A stretch of 64,000 nucleotides of DNA from Paracoccus contaminans (GCF_002105555.1 NZ_CP020612.1:1976001-2040000); one strand, 5' to 3'. Shown: positions 48,058 to 58,787, counted from the first letter of the stretch. The notes: generated from the sequence alone by a model not told the origin. Program-made: numbers and translations.

Positions 48058-48531
48058 CCCTTGGGCGGCACGGATCCCGCATCCGGGGCCAAGCGGCTGA
48101 CTGTCCGAGGTGCGGTTCTGCCGGGCCTGCTCTGCCCTCCAAGGGACCGGATCGCGCGTCGATGCGCCGGCCTTGGCGCAAGGGCCGTCCCCTTACCCAC
48201 CTCGCTCCCATCCGGGGATCGGCTGACACAGCCTGAGCGAGGATGAGATCGTCGAGATGATGACTTGCCACGGGCTCTGCGCGGGATGCCGTTGCAGTGA
48301 TAGGCAGCGGCGGGCGAAGCAGAAACGCCTCATGGCCTTGCGCACAGCGCCGCGGTTGTTCCGCACCGCATCACCGCATCACCGCATCACCGCATCACCG
48401 CATCACCGCATCACCGATGAACAGCGCCGCCGCTGCGGGCAGGGCCGGCCCATGATGTCCTGGCCGCTGCTGGCTTTGCAGGCCAAGCCGATGCGCGGCA
48501 GGCGAGTGCCCGCCGCGCAGTTTGGCCGCGA
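48058..48531. other. 474-bp gap between the DUF1217 gene and mdh
   Basis: No gene supported on either strand. The only notable content is the octamer repeat at 48365-48416. The gap is convergent (both flanking genes end here). Confidence 0.6.
48365..48416. repeat. octamer tandem repeat, 6.5 copies
   Basis: ACCGCATC repeated six times without error (48365-48412) plus ACCG. Perfect short tandem repeats are prone to slipped-strand change in copy number. It lies outside genes, so variation would probably be neutral and useful only as a strain marker. Confidence 0.9.
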
Positions 48532-49864
<1,333 letters not shown>

Positions 49865-50404
49865 TCAGGCTTCCTCGTCTTCGCTGTCGTCGTCCTCGCT
49901 GCTGTCGCCCTCGGCGGCCATCGGGTTGACACGCTCTTCGGCGACTTCGGTCAGCAGGTCGTCGGCGGCTTCCTCCTGGTCGAGGATCTCGTCCAGCAGC
50001 GAGGCGACCTCGTCATGGCCCAGCAGTTCGGCATAGGTCCGCAGGCTGCCATAGCGGGTGATCTCGTAATGCTCGACCGCTTGGCAGGAAAAGATGATCG
50101 CCGCATCGCCCGCCGCGGTGCCGCCGAAGTCGGACAGCAGCGAATCGCCTTCCTTCAGGATGCCCTCGATGGCATCGCATTTCTCGCCCTTGGCCTTCTC
50201 GCCCAGCAGCTCGAACACCTGCTCCAGCTTGCTGATCTGCTCGGCCGTCTCCTCGAGGTGCTTTTCAAGGCCGCTCTTGAGCTCGTCGTCCTGGGCCGCC
50301 TCGATCATCTTGGGCAGCGACTTCTGGATCTTGCCCTCGGCATAGTAGATGTCCTTGAGCCCGTGCTTGAGCAGATCCTGAAGACCCTTTTGTTCGGTAG
50401 CCAT
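49865..50404 (-). CDS. ferritin-like DUF892 / YciF-type protein
   Basis: 179 residues. GLQDLLKHGLKDIYYAEGKI, then KSLPKMIEAAQDDELKSGLEKHLEET, and CQAVEHYEITRYGSLRTYAELLGH are the YciE/YciF signature, with Glu and His metal ligands in the two helix pairs. A four-helix bundle induced by stress in enterics; the exact role is unknown. The last 15 residues are almost all Asp, Glu and Ser. Divergent from mcl2. Confidence 0.88.
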   Translation of the reverse strand: MATEQKGLQDLLKHGLKDIYYAEGKIQKSLPKMIEAAQDDELKSGLEKHLEETAEQISKLEQVFELLGEKAKGEKCDAIEGILKEGDSLLSDFGGTAAGDAAIIFSCQAVEHYEITRYGSLRTYAELLGHDEVASLLDEILDQEEAADDLLTEVAEERVNPMAAEGDSSEDDDSEDEEA

Positions 50405-50584
50405 TTCCTGTCCTTTCGAATTCCGGGTCACAGCATTGCGCCCGTCCACGCACAAGACGCGCAGAGGGCTGGGCCGGTTGCAGCACGGCGCAAAAAACGG
50501 CGCCCTCGACGGGGGCTTGCCGGCCGGGCGCAAAACGCCCAGGCTTGCGGCCGCAGGGTTCCGTTCACCAAGGCAAGGCCGCTC

Positions 50585-51439
50585 ATGACACGTCCCTATC
50601 GTTCGGTTCTTTACATTCCCGCCTCGAATGCGCGGGCGCTGGAAAAGGCGCGGGGGCTGGCGGCCGACGCGATCATCTTCGATCTCGAGGATGCGGTCGC
50701 GCCCGCCGAAAAGGCGGGCGCGCGCGAGACGCTGCGGGCGGCGCTGGCGCAGGATTACGGCACGCGCGCGCGGATCGTGCGCATCAACGGGCTGGATACC
50801 GAATGGGGGCATGCGGATGCGGCCGCCTTGGCCGGCGCGGCCGATGCGATCCTGGTGCCCAAGGTTTCCAGCCCCGCCGATCTGGACGCGGCCGCGGCCC
50901 TGGTGCCCGACGGACCGCTATGGGCGATGATGGAAACCGCCGCGGGCATGCTGAACGCCGCCGCCATCGCCGCCCATCCCCGGCTTGAGGGGATGGTGAT
51001 GGGCACGAACGATCTGGCCAAGGAACTGGGCAGCCGCGCCCGCCCCGACCGCCTGCCCATGCAGGCAGGGCTGGGGCTGTGCCTGCTGGCGGCGCGGGCG
51101 CATGGGCGGGTGATCGTGGACGGCGTGTTCAACGCCTATATGGACGAGGACGGCCTGCGCGCGGAATGCCAGCAGGGCCGCGACATGGGCTTTGACGGCA
51201 AGACGCTGATCCACCCCGCGCAGCTTGGCACCGCCAATGCCGTCTTTGCCCCGTCGCAGGCCGAGATCGACCTGGCCCGCCGCCAGATCGAGGCCTTTGA
51301 TGCCGCCATCGCCGAAGGCAGGGCCGTCGCCGTCGTCGATGGCCGCATCGTCGAGAACCTGCATGTCGAGACGGCGCGCCGCATGCTGGCCTTGGCCGAT
51401 GCGATCGGCGCGGCCTCGGGGCAGCCGGCCCATGGCTAG
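50585..51439 (+). CDS. mcl2: CoA ester lyase family protein, probable (3S)-malyl-CoA thioesterase
   Basis: 284 residues of the CitE/HpcH superfamily. RSVLYIPASNARALEKARGL, IIFDLEDAVAPAEKAGAR, WAMMETAAGMLNAAAIA and VMGTNDLAKEL carry Arg, Asp and Glu residues for Mg and CoA binding. In R. sphaeroides two paralogues exist: Mcl1 (about 318) is the lyase and Mcl2 (about 284) hydrolyses malyl-CoA to malate in the ethylmalonyl-CoA pathway. Length and neighbourhood (mch, sdh, mdh) favour Mcl2. The ATG at 50585 is chosen; an upstream in-frame extension is not coding. Confidence 0.85.
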   Translation: MTRPYRSVLYIPASNARALEKARGLAADAIIFDLEDAVAPAEKAGARETLRAALAQDYGTRARIVRINGLDTEWGHADAAALAGAADAILVPKVSSPADLDAAAALVPDGPLWAMMETAAGMLNAAAIAAHPRLEGMVMGTNDLAKELGSRARPDRLPMQAGLGLCLLAARAHGRVIVDGVFNAYMDEDGLRAECQQGRDMGFDGKTLIHPAQLGTANAVFAPSQAEIDLARRQIEAFDAAIAEGRAVAVVDGRIVENLHVETARRMLALADAIGAASGQPAHG

Positions 51440-51529
51440 CCATGGGCGCGGGGCGTTTTCCCATGCCACGGGCCGCGCGCGCCGGCGGCCGGGCCGTTGT
51501 TCCAACCCCCTGGCGCCGGAGGCTGCCGC

Positions 51530-51736
51530 ATGAGCATGATCTATCGCCTGCTGACCGAGGATGACACCAGCGCCTTCTGCCACAAGATCAGCCTGGCGCT
51601 GTCACAGGGCTGGTCGCTGCATGGCGCGCCCACCATGACCTTCGATCCGGTGCGCGGGGTCATGCGCTGCGGGCAGGCCGTCACCAAGCAGATCGAGGCG
51701 CCCTATGCGCCCGACATGAAGCTGGGCGAGCAATGA
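51530..51736 (+). CDS. DUF1737 domain small protein
   Basis: 68 residues. MIYRLLTEDDTSAFCHKISLALSQGW followed by YPGAPTMTF-like GAPTMTFDP is the DUF1737 pattern, a small beta-rich domain. The stop overlaps the mch start by 4 bp (ATGA), so it belongs to the mch operon. Function unknown. Confidence 0.82.
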   Translation: MSMIYRLLTEDDTSAFCHKISLALSQGWSLHGAPTMTFDPVRGVMRCGQAVTKQIEAPYAPDMKLGEQ

Positions 51737-52767
51737 GCAAGACCAATCCCGGCCGCTTCTTCGAGGATTACCGCATCGGCGCGGTGATCCGCCATGCCGT
51801 GCCGCGCACCGTCACGGCGGGCGAGCGGGCGCTGTATCACGCCCTCTATCCGGCGCGCGGGGCGCTTTATTCCTCGGATGCCTTTGCCGCCGACTGCGGG
51901 CTGGCGGGCAGTCCGCTGGACGATCTGCTGGCCTTTCATGTGGTCTTCGGCAAGTCGGTTCCTGACATCAGCCTGAACGCCGTCGCCAATCTGGGCTATG
52001 CCGAGGGACGCTGGCTGCGCCCGGTCTGGCCGGGCGACACGCTGCGGGCCGAATCGCGGGTGATCGGTTTGCGCGAGAACTCGAACGGCACATCGGGGGT
52101 GGTCTGGGTCCGCACCACCGGGCTGAACCAGTCGGACGAGCCGGTGCTGGAATATGTGCGCTGGGTGATGGTGCGCAAGCGCGATCCGGGCGCGCCCGCG
52201 CCCGACCCGGTGGTGCCCCAGCTTGCCCCCGCCGTGGCGGCCGATGCGCTGGTCGTCCCGCAGGGGCTGAGCTTTGCCGGCTATGATTTCGCCTTGGCGG
52301 GCGAGCCGCATCGCTGGGGCGATTATGCGATCGGCGAGGTCATCGACCATGTCGATGCCGTGACCATCGAGGAAGCCGAGCACATGCTGGCCACCCGGCT
52401 GTGGCAGAACACGGCCAAGGTGCATTTCGACGCCACCTTCCGCGAGGACGGGCGGCGGCTGATCTATGGCGGGCATGTCATCAGCCTGGCGCGGGCGCTG
52501 TCCTTCAACGGGCTGGCGAATGCGCAGATGATCGTGGCCCTGAACGGGGGGGCGCATGCCAATCCCTGCTTTGCCGGCGATACCGTCCGGGCATGGAGCG
52601 AGGTGCTGGACAAATGCGAGACTGCCAGCCCCGGCGTGGGCGCGCTGCGCCTGCGGCTGGTCGCCCACAAGGGCGCCGCCGGCGATCTGACCCTGCGGGC
52701 CGAGGGGGGCAAGCATGCGCCCCATGTGCTGCTCGACCTCGACTACTGGGCGCTGGTGCCGCTATAG
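51733..52767 (+). CDS. mch: mesaconyl-CoA hydratase (beta-methylmalyl-CoA dehydratase)
   Basis: 344 residues with two MaoC-like hot-dog domains. GRFFEDYRIGAVIRHAVPRTV, then LYSSDAFAADCGLAGSPLDD, and the C-terminal half DHVDAVTIEEAEHMLATRLWQNTAKVHFD with GGHVISLARALSFNGLAN are as in R. sphaeroides Mch. Hydrates mesaconyl-CoA to beta-methylmalyl-CoA in the ethylmalonyl-CoA pathway. Coupled to the DUF1737 gene. Its 3' side leads into the sdh promoter region. Confidence 0.9.
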   Translation: MSKTNPGRFFEDYRIGAVIRHAVPRTVTAGERALYHALYPARGALYSSDAFAADCGLAGSPLDDLLAFHVVFGKSVPDISLNAVANLGYAEGRWLRPVWPGDTLRAESRVIGLRENSNGTSGVVWVRTTGLNQSDEPVLEYVRWVMVRKRDPGAPAPDPVVPQLAPAVAADALVVPQGLSFAGYDFALAGEPHRWGDYAIGEVIDHVDAVTIEEAEHMLATRLWQNTAKVHFDATFREDGRRLIYGGHVISLARALSFNGLANAQMIVALNGGAHANPCFAGDTVRAWSEVLDKCETASPGVGALRLRLVAHKGAAGDLTLRAEGGKHAPHVLLDLDYWALVPL

Positions 52768-52798
52768 CGTGATCACGCATGGCAGCGGCGTGATCACG
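52768..52798. promoter_or_regulatory. paired palindromes upstream of sdhC
   Basis: CGTGATCACG at 52768-52777 and again at 52789-52798, both perfect 10-bp palindromes, centre to centre 21 bp, i.e. two helical turns. The first begins directly after the mch stop. The arrangement suits cooperative binding of two dimers to control the sdh operon, about 146 bp before the sdhC start. Protein unknown. Confidence 0.5.
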
Positions 52799-52943
52799 GG
52801 GCGGGGGAAATCGGTCCTTCTGCCGCGGGGGACTGGCATCGACGGGTGACTCATGCCACAGGACAGCTAGACAAGCGTCAACACTAGCCAGCCGCGCGCC
52901 AGGCATCCGCCCCGGTCGCGCCGCCTTCTGAAAAGGAGCGCCA

Positions 52944-53333
52944 ATGGGTGACATCCCTCGGGGCAATCGCCCGCTTTCCCCGCATCTGAGCGTCTATCGC
53001 CTTCCGATGCCCGCGATCACCTCGATCATGACGCGGATCACGGGGCAGGCGATGATGGCGGGGCTGCTGCTGGTCGTGTGGTGGCTGGTCGCCGCGGCGA
53101 CAGGCCCGCGGGCTTTTGCGACCGCCGACTGGGTGCTGCGGTCCTGGCTGGGCGCGCTGGTGCTGCTGGGGTCGATGTGGTCGCTGTGGTATCACTTCCT
53201 CGCCGGCATCCGCCACCTGTTCTATGACGCCCGCCAATTGCTGGAAATCAACGAGGCCAAGGGGGCAAGCTGGTTCATCATCATCGCCTCGGTGGTGCTG
53301 ACGCTGCTGACGCTGCTGCTGTTCGTGTTCTGA
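52944..53333 (+). CDS. sdhC: succinate dehydrogenase cytochrome b556 subunit
   Basis: 129 residues with three membrane helices (about 24-52, 66-86, 108-129). RPLSPHLSVYRLPMPAITSI is the quinone-site N-terminus with the conserved Ser and Arg, and SLWYHFLAGIRHLFYDARQL carries the heme-ligand His. Anchor of complex II in the inner membrane. AAAGGAG is 6-12 nt upstream of the ATG. First gene of the sdh operon. Confidence 0.94.
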   Translation: MGDIPRGNRPLSPHLSVYRLPMPAITSIMTRITGQAMMAGLLLVVWWLVAAATGPRAFATADWVLRSWLGALVLLGSMWSLWYHFLAGIRHLFYDARQLLEINEAKGASWFIIIASVVLTLLTLLLFVF

Positions 53334-53345
53334 GGGGAATCCGCC

Positions 53346-53774
53346 ATGCGTTACCTGACCCCCCGCAAGGCCGCCAAGGGCCTCGGCGCCGCCGGTCCCG
53401 GCTCGGCCACGGCGCATCACTGGTCGATGACCGTCAGCTCGGTCGCCCTGATGATCCTGACGCCGGCCTTCATCTTCGTGATCGCGAATGCCATCGGCCT
53501 GCCGCATGAAGGCGTCGTGGCCTATTTCTCGCGCCCCTATCCGGCCATCGTGACGGCGCTGTTCCTGATCGTGGGGCTGCTGCACTATATCAACGGCACC
53601 CAGATCATGATCGACGACTATCTGGGCCACACCGAACGCAAGGTCGCCGTCATCGCGGCGCAGCTGCTGGGCTGGGCCGTGATCGCCGCCGCCGTCTATG
53701 CGCTGGTGCGCATGGCGCTTTCGCCCGCGGTGGCGCCGGTGTTGGCGCCCGTCACCGCCGTTGTCGTTCAGTAA
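53346..53774 (+). CDS. sdhD: succinate dehydrogenase hydrophobic membrane anchor
   Basis: 142 residues with three membrane helices (about 30-50, 62-82, 101-122). [20 protein letters not shown] and [17 protein letters not shown] are the conserved parts, the second with quinone-site residues. The C-terminal 20 residues are hydrophobic and Val/Ala-rich. 12 bp after sdhC, 13 bp before sdhA. Confidence 0.92.
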   Translation: MRYLTPRKAAKGLGAAGPGSATAHHWSMTVSSVALMILTPAFIFVIANAIGLPHEGVVAYFSRPYPAIVTALFLIVGLLHYINGTQIMIDDYLGHTERKVAVIAAQLLGWAVIAAAVYALVRMALSPAVAPVLAPVTAVVVQ

Positions 53775-53787
53775 GGGGGCGCCGGAC

Positions 53788-55590
53788 ATGTCCGCCTATC
53801 AGTATCAGACGCATGATTACGACGTGGTCGTCGTCGGCGCGGGCGGCGCGGGCCTGCGCGCCACGCTCGGCATGGCCGAGCAGGGGTTCCGCACCGCCTG
53901 CGTGACCAAGGTGTTTCCTACCCGTTCGCACACCGTCGCGGCGCAGGGCGGCATCGCCGCCTCGCTGTCGAACATGGGGCCGGACAACTGGCAATGGCAC
54001 CTTTACGACACGGTGAAGGGTTCGGACTGGCTGGGCGACACGGATGCGATGGAATACCTCGCCCGCAGCGCCCCGGCCGCCGTCTATGAGCTCGAGCATT
54101 ACGGCGTGCCCTTCAGCCGCACCGAGGAAGGCAAGATCTATCAGCGCCCCTTCGGCGGCCACACGACCGAGTTCGGCGAAGGCCCCCCCGTGCAGCGCAC
54201 CTGCGCCGCGGCCGACCGAACAGGGCACGCGATCCTGCACACGCTGTATGGGCAGAGCCTCAAGGAAAAGGCCGAGTTCTTCATCGAGTATTTCGCGCTC
54301 GATCTGGTCATCACTGACGGGCGCTGCACCGGCGTCGTCTGCTGGAAGCTGGATGACGGCACGATCCATGTCTTCAACGCCAAGATGGTGGTGCTGGCCA
54401 CGGGCGGCTATGGCCGCGCCTATTTCAGCGCGACCAGCGCCCATACCTGCACCGGCGACGGCGGCGGGATGGTGGCGCGCGCCGGCCTGCCGCTGCAGGA
54501 CATGGAGTTCGTCCAGTTCCACCCGACCGGCATCTACGGCTCGGGCTGCCTCATCACCGAGGGCGCGCGGGGCGAGGGCGGCTATCTGACCAATGCCGAG
54601 GGCGAGCGGTTCATGGAACGCTATGCCCCGACCTACAAGGATCTGGCCAGCCGCGACGTGGTCTCGCGCTGCATGACGCTGGAGATCCGCGAGGGCAGGG
54701 GCGTGGGCGAACACAAGGACCACATTTTCCTGAACCTCATGCATCTGCCGCCCGAAACGCTGCATGAGCGCCTGCCGGGGATCAGCGAATCGGCCAAGAT
54801 CTTTGCCGGCGTCGATGTCACGCGCGAGCCGATCCCGGTGCTGCCGACGGTCCATTACAACATGGGCGGCATCCCGACGAACTATTGGGGCGAGGTGCTG
54901 GCCCCCGAACAGGGCGATCCCGACCGCATCTTCCCCGGTCTGATGGCGGTGGGCGAGGCGGGCTGCGCATCCGTCCATGGGGCGAACCGGCTGGGGTCGA
55001 ACTCGCTGATCGACCTGGTGGTGTTCGGCCGGGCCGCGGCGCATCGCGCGGCCGAGGTGATCGACCGCAATGCGGCGATCCCGCCCACCAACCGGGCCGA
55101 GATCGACCGCGCGCTGGACCGCTTCGACGCGCTGCGCCACGCCAAGGGGGGCACCTCGACGGCGGAACTGCGCGACCGGATGCAGCGCACCATGCAGGCG
55201 GACGCGGCCGTGTTCCGCACCGACGCGACGCTGGCCGAGGGCGTGGACAAGATGCGCGCCATCGCCGCCCAGCTGGACGATCTGCGCGTCACCGACCGCA
55301 GCCTGATCTGGAACAGCGACCTGATGGAGACGCTGGAGCTGACCAACCTGATGCCCAATGCCCTGGCGACCATCGTCGCGGCCGAGGCCCGCAAGGAATC
55401 GCGCGGCGCCCATGCGCATGAGGATCATCCCGAGCGCGATGACGCCAACTGGCGCAAACATTCCCTTGCCTGGGTCGATGGAAATGATGTCAGGCTGGCC
55501 TATCGGCCCGTTCACCTCGAACCCTTGACCCGGTTCGAGGATGGCGGGATCGACCCCAAGAAGATCGCACCTAAAGCAAGGGTTTACTGA
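53788..55590 (+). CDS. sdhA: succinate dehydrogenase flavoprotein subunit
   Basis: 600 residues. [20 protein letters not shown] is the FAD motif; [16 protein letters not shown] contains the His that links FAD covalently; [31 protein letters not shown] and RDVVSR carry catalytic His and Arg; [11 protein letters not shown] is conserved. Oxidizes succinate to fumarate. ATG at 53788. The stop overlaps the next gene (TGATG), so lipoproteins follow without a gap. Confidence 0.97.
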   Translation: MSAYQYQTHDYDVVVVGAGGAGLRATLGMAEQGFRTACVTKVFPTRSHTVAAQGGIAASLSNMGPDNWQWHLYDTVKGSDWLGDTDAMEYLARSAPAAVYELEHYGVPFSRTEEGKIYQRPFGGHTTEFGEGPPVQRTCAAADRTGHAILHTLYGQSLKEKAEFFIEYFALDLVITDGRCTGVVCWKLDDGTIHVFNAKMVVLATGGYGRAYFSATSAHTCTGDGGGMVARAGLPLQDMEFVQFHPTGIYGSGCLITEGARGEGGYLTNAEGERFMERYAPTYKDLASRDVVSRCMTLEIREGRGVGEHKDHIFLNLMHLPPETLHERLPGISESAKIFAGVDVTREPIPVLPTVHYNMGGIPTNYWGEVLAPEQGDPDRIFPGLMAVGEAGCASVHGANRLGSNSLIDLVVFGRAAAHRAAEVIDRNAAIPPTNRAEIDRALDRFDALRHAKGGTSTAELRDRMQRTMQADAAVFRTDATLAEGVDKMRAIAAQLDDLRVTDRSLIWNSDLMETLELTNLMPNALATIVAAEARKESRGAHAHEDHPERDDANWRKHSLAWVDGNDVRLAYRPVHLEPLTRFEDGGIDPKKIAPKARVY

Positions 55591-55982
55591 TGCGTCTCCA
55601 TCTGATTGCGGCTTTTGCCGCCGCTGCGGCCGTGGCCGGCTGCACCATGTCGCCGATGACCACCGTGACCCCGGCACCGGGCAGGGCACCCATCGTCGTG
55701 ACCCCGCCCACGCCGGGCGCGGCGGTCGTGGTGACGCCCAAGGCCACCGTCCAGGTGCCCGATACCGCGACGGCGCGCACCGTCGTCAACGCCGAGATGG
55801 CGCGCCGCCTGCCGGGCCGCAATGTCGGCCCTGTCACCGACTGCGTGATCTCGAACGCCTCGCAGGCCGAACTGGCCGACATCTCGGCGCAGCAGGGCAA
55901 GCCCGCGGCAGCCGGCGCGGTCGCGGCGATCGTCAAGCGGCCCGCGACCTCGCAGTGCATCGCCCGCGCCAACCTGGCCTGA
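55590..55982 (+). CDS. putative lipoprotein in the sdh operon (first)
   Basis: 130 residues. Signal peptide with lipobox AVAGC (Cys about residue 18), then a Pro/Thr/Val-rich linker and a domain with two Cys (DCVISN and SQCIAR) that may form a disulfide. No domain recognised. Start overlaps the sdhA stop (TGATG) and its own stop overlaps the next start (TGATG). Envelope location, between complex II genes, is unexplained. Confidence 0.78.
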   Translation: MRLHLIAAFAAAAAVAGCTMSPMTTVTPAPGRAPIVVTPPTPGAAVVVTPKATVQVPDTATARTVVNAEMARRLPGRNVGPVTDCVISNASQAELADISAQQGKPAAAGAVAAIVKRPATSQCIARANLA

Positions 55983-56299
55983 TGAGAGGGCGCGCGCCCC
56001 TGGCGGCCGCGCTGTGCCTGGGGGCGGGGCTGTCCGGCTGCGGGCCGGTCCCCGTCGATCAGGCCGAGCGCAGCTGCCTTGCCGATGCGCACGCCGCCAC
56101 CGCTCCGCAGGGCGAGATCGCTCTGGGGCTCGGCTCGGACGGCCATGGGCTGCGGCCGGCAGGCCGGCTGGAAATGTCGGTTTCGGCCGATTATATCATG
56201 GGGCGCGACCCGTCCGAGGTTTTTGACCGCTGCGTGCGGCAGCGATCTGGGCGGGCGCCGACGCAACCCCTGCCGCGGCAGCCCGGCTGGAGGAGGTGA
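55982..56299 (+). CDS. putative lipoprotein in the sdh operon (second)
   Basis: 105 residues. Signal peptide with lipobox LSGC (Cys about residue 20). Contains two further Cys (ERSCLAD and DRCVRQ) and ADYIMGRDPSEVFDRC. The C-terminus is basic. No homology recognised by eye. Coupled to both neighbours: TGATG upstream and a GTGATG junction downstream, where the next ribosome site lies within its last codons. Confidence 0.75.
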   Translation: MRGRAPLAAALCLGAGLSGCGPVPVDQAERSCLADAHAATAPQGEIALGLGSDGHGLRPAGRLEMSVSADYIMGRDPSEVFDRCVRQRSGRAPTQPLPRQPGWRR

Positions 56300-56301
56300 T
56301 G

Positions 56302-57096
56302 ATGCAGCCCCGTCCCGCAGATGCGCCCGCCGGCATGATCCGCGCGCAGCTTGCCACCTTTCCCGCGCGCGAGCCGATGCTGCGCGAGGTGGTTCAGGCC
56401 CTGCTGCCGCAGGTGGACCGGCTGGTGATCCTGTTCAACGGCTATGCCGAGGCGCCTGCCGACCTGGCCGATCACCCCGCCATCGAGGCGATCACCACCG
56501 ACCTGGACACCAAGGATACCGGCAAGTTCTTTTCCCCGCCTGCCCCCGATGACATCGTGTTCCTGCTCGAAGATGACATCGGCTATCCGCCCGACTATGT
56601 CGAACGCTCGATCGCCGAGGCCTCGCGGATCGGCTGGGACGGCAATGTCTTCGGCTATCTGGGCTTTGTGCACCATGAGGGCGGGGACGATCAGCCGCAG
56701 GGGTGGGAAATGCTGCCGTTCAACGGCCGCCTGACCAAGGCGCGCGGCGTGCGCATGCTGGGGACCGGCACGGCGCTGGCGCGGGGGGATGCCATCCCGC
56801 CCATGGGCTTCATGCTCAACTATATCGGCCATGGCGATGTGGGCTTTGCCCTGCATGGCTTGCGCCGCGGCCGGCTTGCCTGGGCCTTGCCGCGCCAGTC
56901 GGGCTGGCTGAAGGACAGGATCGCCCGCGATCAGCGCGATCCGGCGCTGTTCGCCGCCGAACGCCAGTCGCCCGGGCTGGCCGTCGTCGCCGGGCTGCGC
57001 GAACTGATTGACGCGCCCATGGGGCATGTCGATGTGCCATACGAGAAATACGCCAGGACCGGCGCCGCTGCTGCCGGTCGAGCCAGAGGAGCCTGA
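56302..57096 (+). CDS. glycosyltransferase-like protein in the sdh operon
   Basis: 264 residues. MIRAQLATFPAREPMLREVV, then VDRLVILFNGYAEAP and DDIVFLLEDDIGYPPDYVERSI look like the start of a GT-A fold with LEDDIGYP as the metal motif; HVDVPYEKYAR is at the end. Activity unproven. Start ATG at 56302 (AGGAGG 5 nt before); ATG 56299 or GTG 56296 are alternatives. It is 3 bp upstream of sdhB and coupled to the second lipoprotein. Confidence 0.68.
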   Translation: MQPRPADAPAGMIRAQLATFPAREPMLREVVQALLPQVDRLVILFNGYAEAPADLADHPAIEAITTDLDTKDTGKFFSPPAPDDIVFLLEDDIGYPPDYVERSIAEASRIGWDGNVFGYLGFVHHEGGDDQPQGWEMLPFNGRLTKARGVRMLGTGTALARGDAIPPMGFMLNYIGHGDVGFALHGLRRGRLAWALPRQSGWLKDRIARDQRDPALFAAERQSPGLAVVAGLRELIDAPMGHVDVPYEKYARTGAAAAGRARGA

Positions 57097-57099
57097 GCC

Positions 57100-57879
57100 A
57101 TGGTCCAGCTGACCCTTCCCAAGAACAGCCGCATCCGGGTGGGCAAGACATGGCCCCGGCCCGAGGGCGCGACCAACCTGCGGCGGTTCAACATCTATCG
57201 CTGGGATCCCGAGACCGGCGAGAATCCGCGGCTCGACACCTACTGGATCGACCTGGACAAATGCGGGCCGATGGTGCTGGACGCGCTGATCAAGATCAAG
57301 AACGAGATCGACCCGACGCTGACCTTCCGCCGGTCCTGCCGCGAAGGCATCTGCGGATCCTGCACGATGAACATCGACGGGGGCAACCATCTCGCCTGCA
57401 TCTACGGCATCAACGAGGTGAAGGGCGACGTGAACATCTATCCGCTGCCGCATATGCCGGTGGTCAAGGATCTGATCCCGGACCTGACGCATTTCTATGC
57501 CCAGCATGCAGCCGTGCACCCTTACCTGATCACGGAAACGCCCGCGCCCGGCAAGGAATGGCGCCAGTCGATCGAGGATCGCAAGAAGCTGGACGGGCTT
57601 TACGAATGCATCCTGTGCGCGGCCTGTTCGACATCCTGCCCCTCCTACTGGTGGAATGCCGACAGGTTCATGGGGCCGGCGGCTTTGCTGCACGCCTATC
57701 GCTGGATCACCGATTCCCGCGACGAGGCCACGGGCGAGCGGCTGGACGAGCTTGAAGACCCCTTCAAGGTCTATCGCTGCCACACGATCATGAACTGCAC
57801 CAACACCTGCCCCAAGGGGCTGAACCCGGCCAAGGCGATCGCCGAGATCAAGCACCTGATGGTTGATCGCCTGGTCTGA
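57100..57879 (+). CDS. sdhB: succinate dehydrogenase iron-sulfur subunit
   Basis: 259 residues. The 2Fe-2S site is [16 protein letters not shown] with a downstream Cys (LACIYG); the 4Fe-4S site is [12 protein letters not shown]; the 3Fe-4S site uses [15 protein letters not shown] and SYWWN lies next to the quinone pocket. Passes electrons from FAD to quinone. Separated from sdhA by three unrelated genes but in the same run, so assembly of complex II depends on the whole operon. Confidence 0.97.
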   Translation: MVQLTLPKNSRIRVGKTWPRPEGATNLRRFNIYRWDPETGENPRLDTYWIDLDKCGPMVLDALIKIKNEIDPTLTFRRSCREGICGSCTMNIDGGNHLACIYGINEVKGDVNIYPLPHMPVVKDLIPDLTHFYAQHAAVHPYLITETPAPGKEWRQSIEDRKKLDGLYECILCAACSTSCPSYWWNADRFMGPAALLHAYRWITDSRDEATGERLDELEDPFKVYRCHTIMNCTNTCPKGLNPAKAIAEIKHLMVDRLV

Positions 57880-58011
57880 GGGGGGCACGGAGAGGCCGGT
57901 GACAGATGCTGCGTCTTGACGCGGCGTCAGGTCACTGGCCATTCCTGCAAGAGCCATTAAGTGCTGCGTCGGGGAGAAGTGACGCAACCAGCACGATTTG
58001 GAAAACCCGAA

Positions 58012-58173
58012 ATGACTCGCACCCCCGACACCAGCCGCCAGCCGACCGTCACCCCTCCTGCGCCCCGCCGCGCCGACTGCAACGCGATGGCGGCGCTTGG
58101 CCAGATGTTCGACTATTACGACCAGCAGACCGGCGTGAAGGCTGTCGATCTCAGCTACGATACAGCCGCCTGA
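58012..58173 (+). CDS. small protein of unknown function
   Basis: 53 residues, MTRTPDTSRQPTVTPPAPRR then ADCNAMAALGQMFDYYDQQT. The second half looks like a short conserved helix (NAMAALGQMFDYYD). No strong ribosome site; the frame is also open to 57961. A tetraloop hairpin GCCGCC-TGAA-GGCGGC sits on the stop codon. Probably a real small gene, but weakly supported. Confidence 0.45.
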   Translation: MTRTPDTSRQPTVTPPAPRRADCNAMAALGQMFDYYDQQTGVKAVDLSYDTAA

Positions 58174-58220
58174 AGGCGGCGCGCCGGGCGGGCGGTTCCG
58201 CCTGTCTCTTCCCTCTCCAT

Positions 58221-58253
58221 TGCACCCGGCGCAGCTTCGCTGTTCCGGGTGCA
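58221..58253. terminator. strong convergent hairpin between the small gene and the ArsR gene
   Basis: TGCACCCGG (58221-58229) with CCGGGTGCA (58245-58253), 9-bp perfect stem; the 15-nt loop contains an inner CAGC-GCTG stem. Located between two convergent genes, so it can serve both strands. No T run. Confidence 0.55.
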
Positions 58254-58280
58254 AGCATATCGGGCCTGGCGCGGCCCCAC

Positions 58281-58625
58281 TCAGGGCGCGTCTGCCGCGC
58301 CGTCGAGTTCAAGGGCAAGGAAACGCTCGAAGGCGTCAAGGTCGAGCGGATCGAACTGGCCGAGGCCGCACATCCAGACAGCCGCCGGGCGCATCCCCGC
58401 AGGGTCAAGCTTGCACCAGATGATCCGCCCGCGGCGTTCCTGCCGGATCAGCCCCGCGGCCGCCAGCGTCGCCAAATGGCGCGAGATCGCCGCGAGGCTG
58501 ATGCCGAATGGGGCCGCGACATCGGTCACCGCCATGTCATCTTCAAGCAGCATCGACAGGATCGCCCGCCGCGTGGGGTCGGCCAGCGCGGCAAAGATCG
58601 CATCGAGATCGGGGGAAACGGACAT
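58281..58625 (-). CDS. ArsR family transcriptional regulator
   Basis: 114 residues. FAALADPTRRAILSMLLE, then MAVTDVAAPFGISLAAISRHLATLAAAGL and RQERRGRIIWCKL form the winged helix of ArsR. Metal-site Cys pattern (ELCVCDL) is absent from the recognition helix, so metal sensing is not supported; a single WMCGLG Cys is near the C-terminus. No transporter is adjacent. Lies between sdhB and the F0 operon, with its start 162 bp from atpI, divergent. Confidence 0.86.
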   Translation of the reverse strand: MSVSPDLDAIFAALADPTRRAILSMLLEDDMAVTDVAAPFGISLAAISRHLATLAAAGLIRQERRGRIIWCKLDPAGMRPAAVWMCGLGQFDPLDLDAFERFLALELDGAADAP

Positions 58626-58787
58626 CGACTGACATTCAACGGTGCGGTTGAATGATGCCTTGGCGGCGGCCGGCCTGCAACCATCCTTGCCGATCCATGT
58701 TTTTCAATGACTTGCCCTGTCAGGCGTGCCGGTTGACTCGGGCCTGACCCTTGCCTATCAGCACCGCAACTTGCAGGGGGCGGGTCG

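Noticed and set aside
48365..48416. Possible CRISPR array
   Set aside because: Repeat unit is 8 bp with no spacers and no cas genes nearby.
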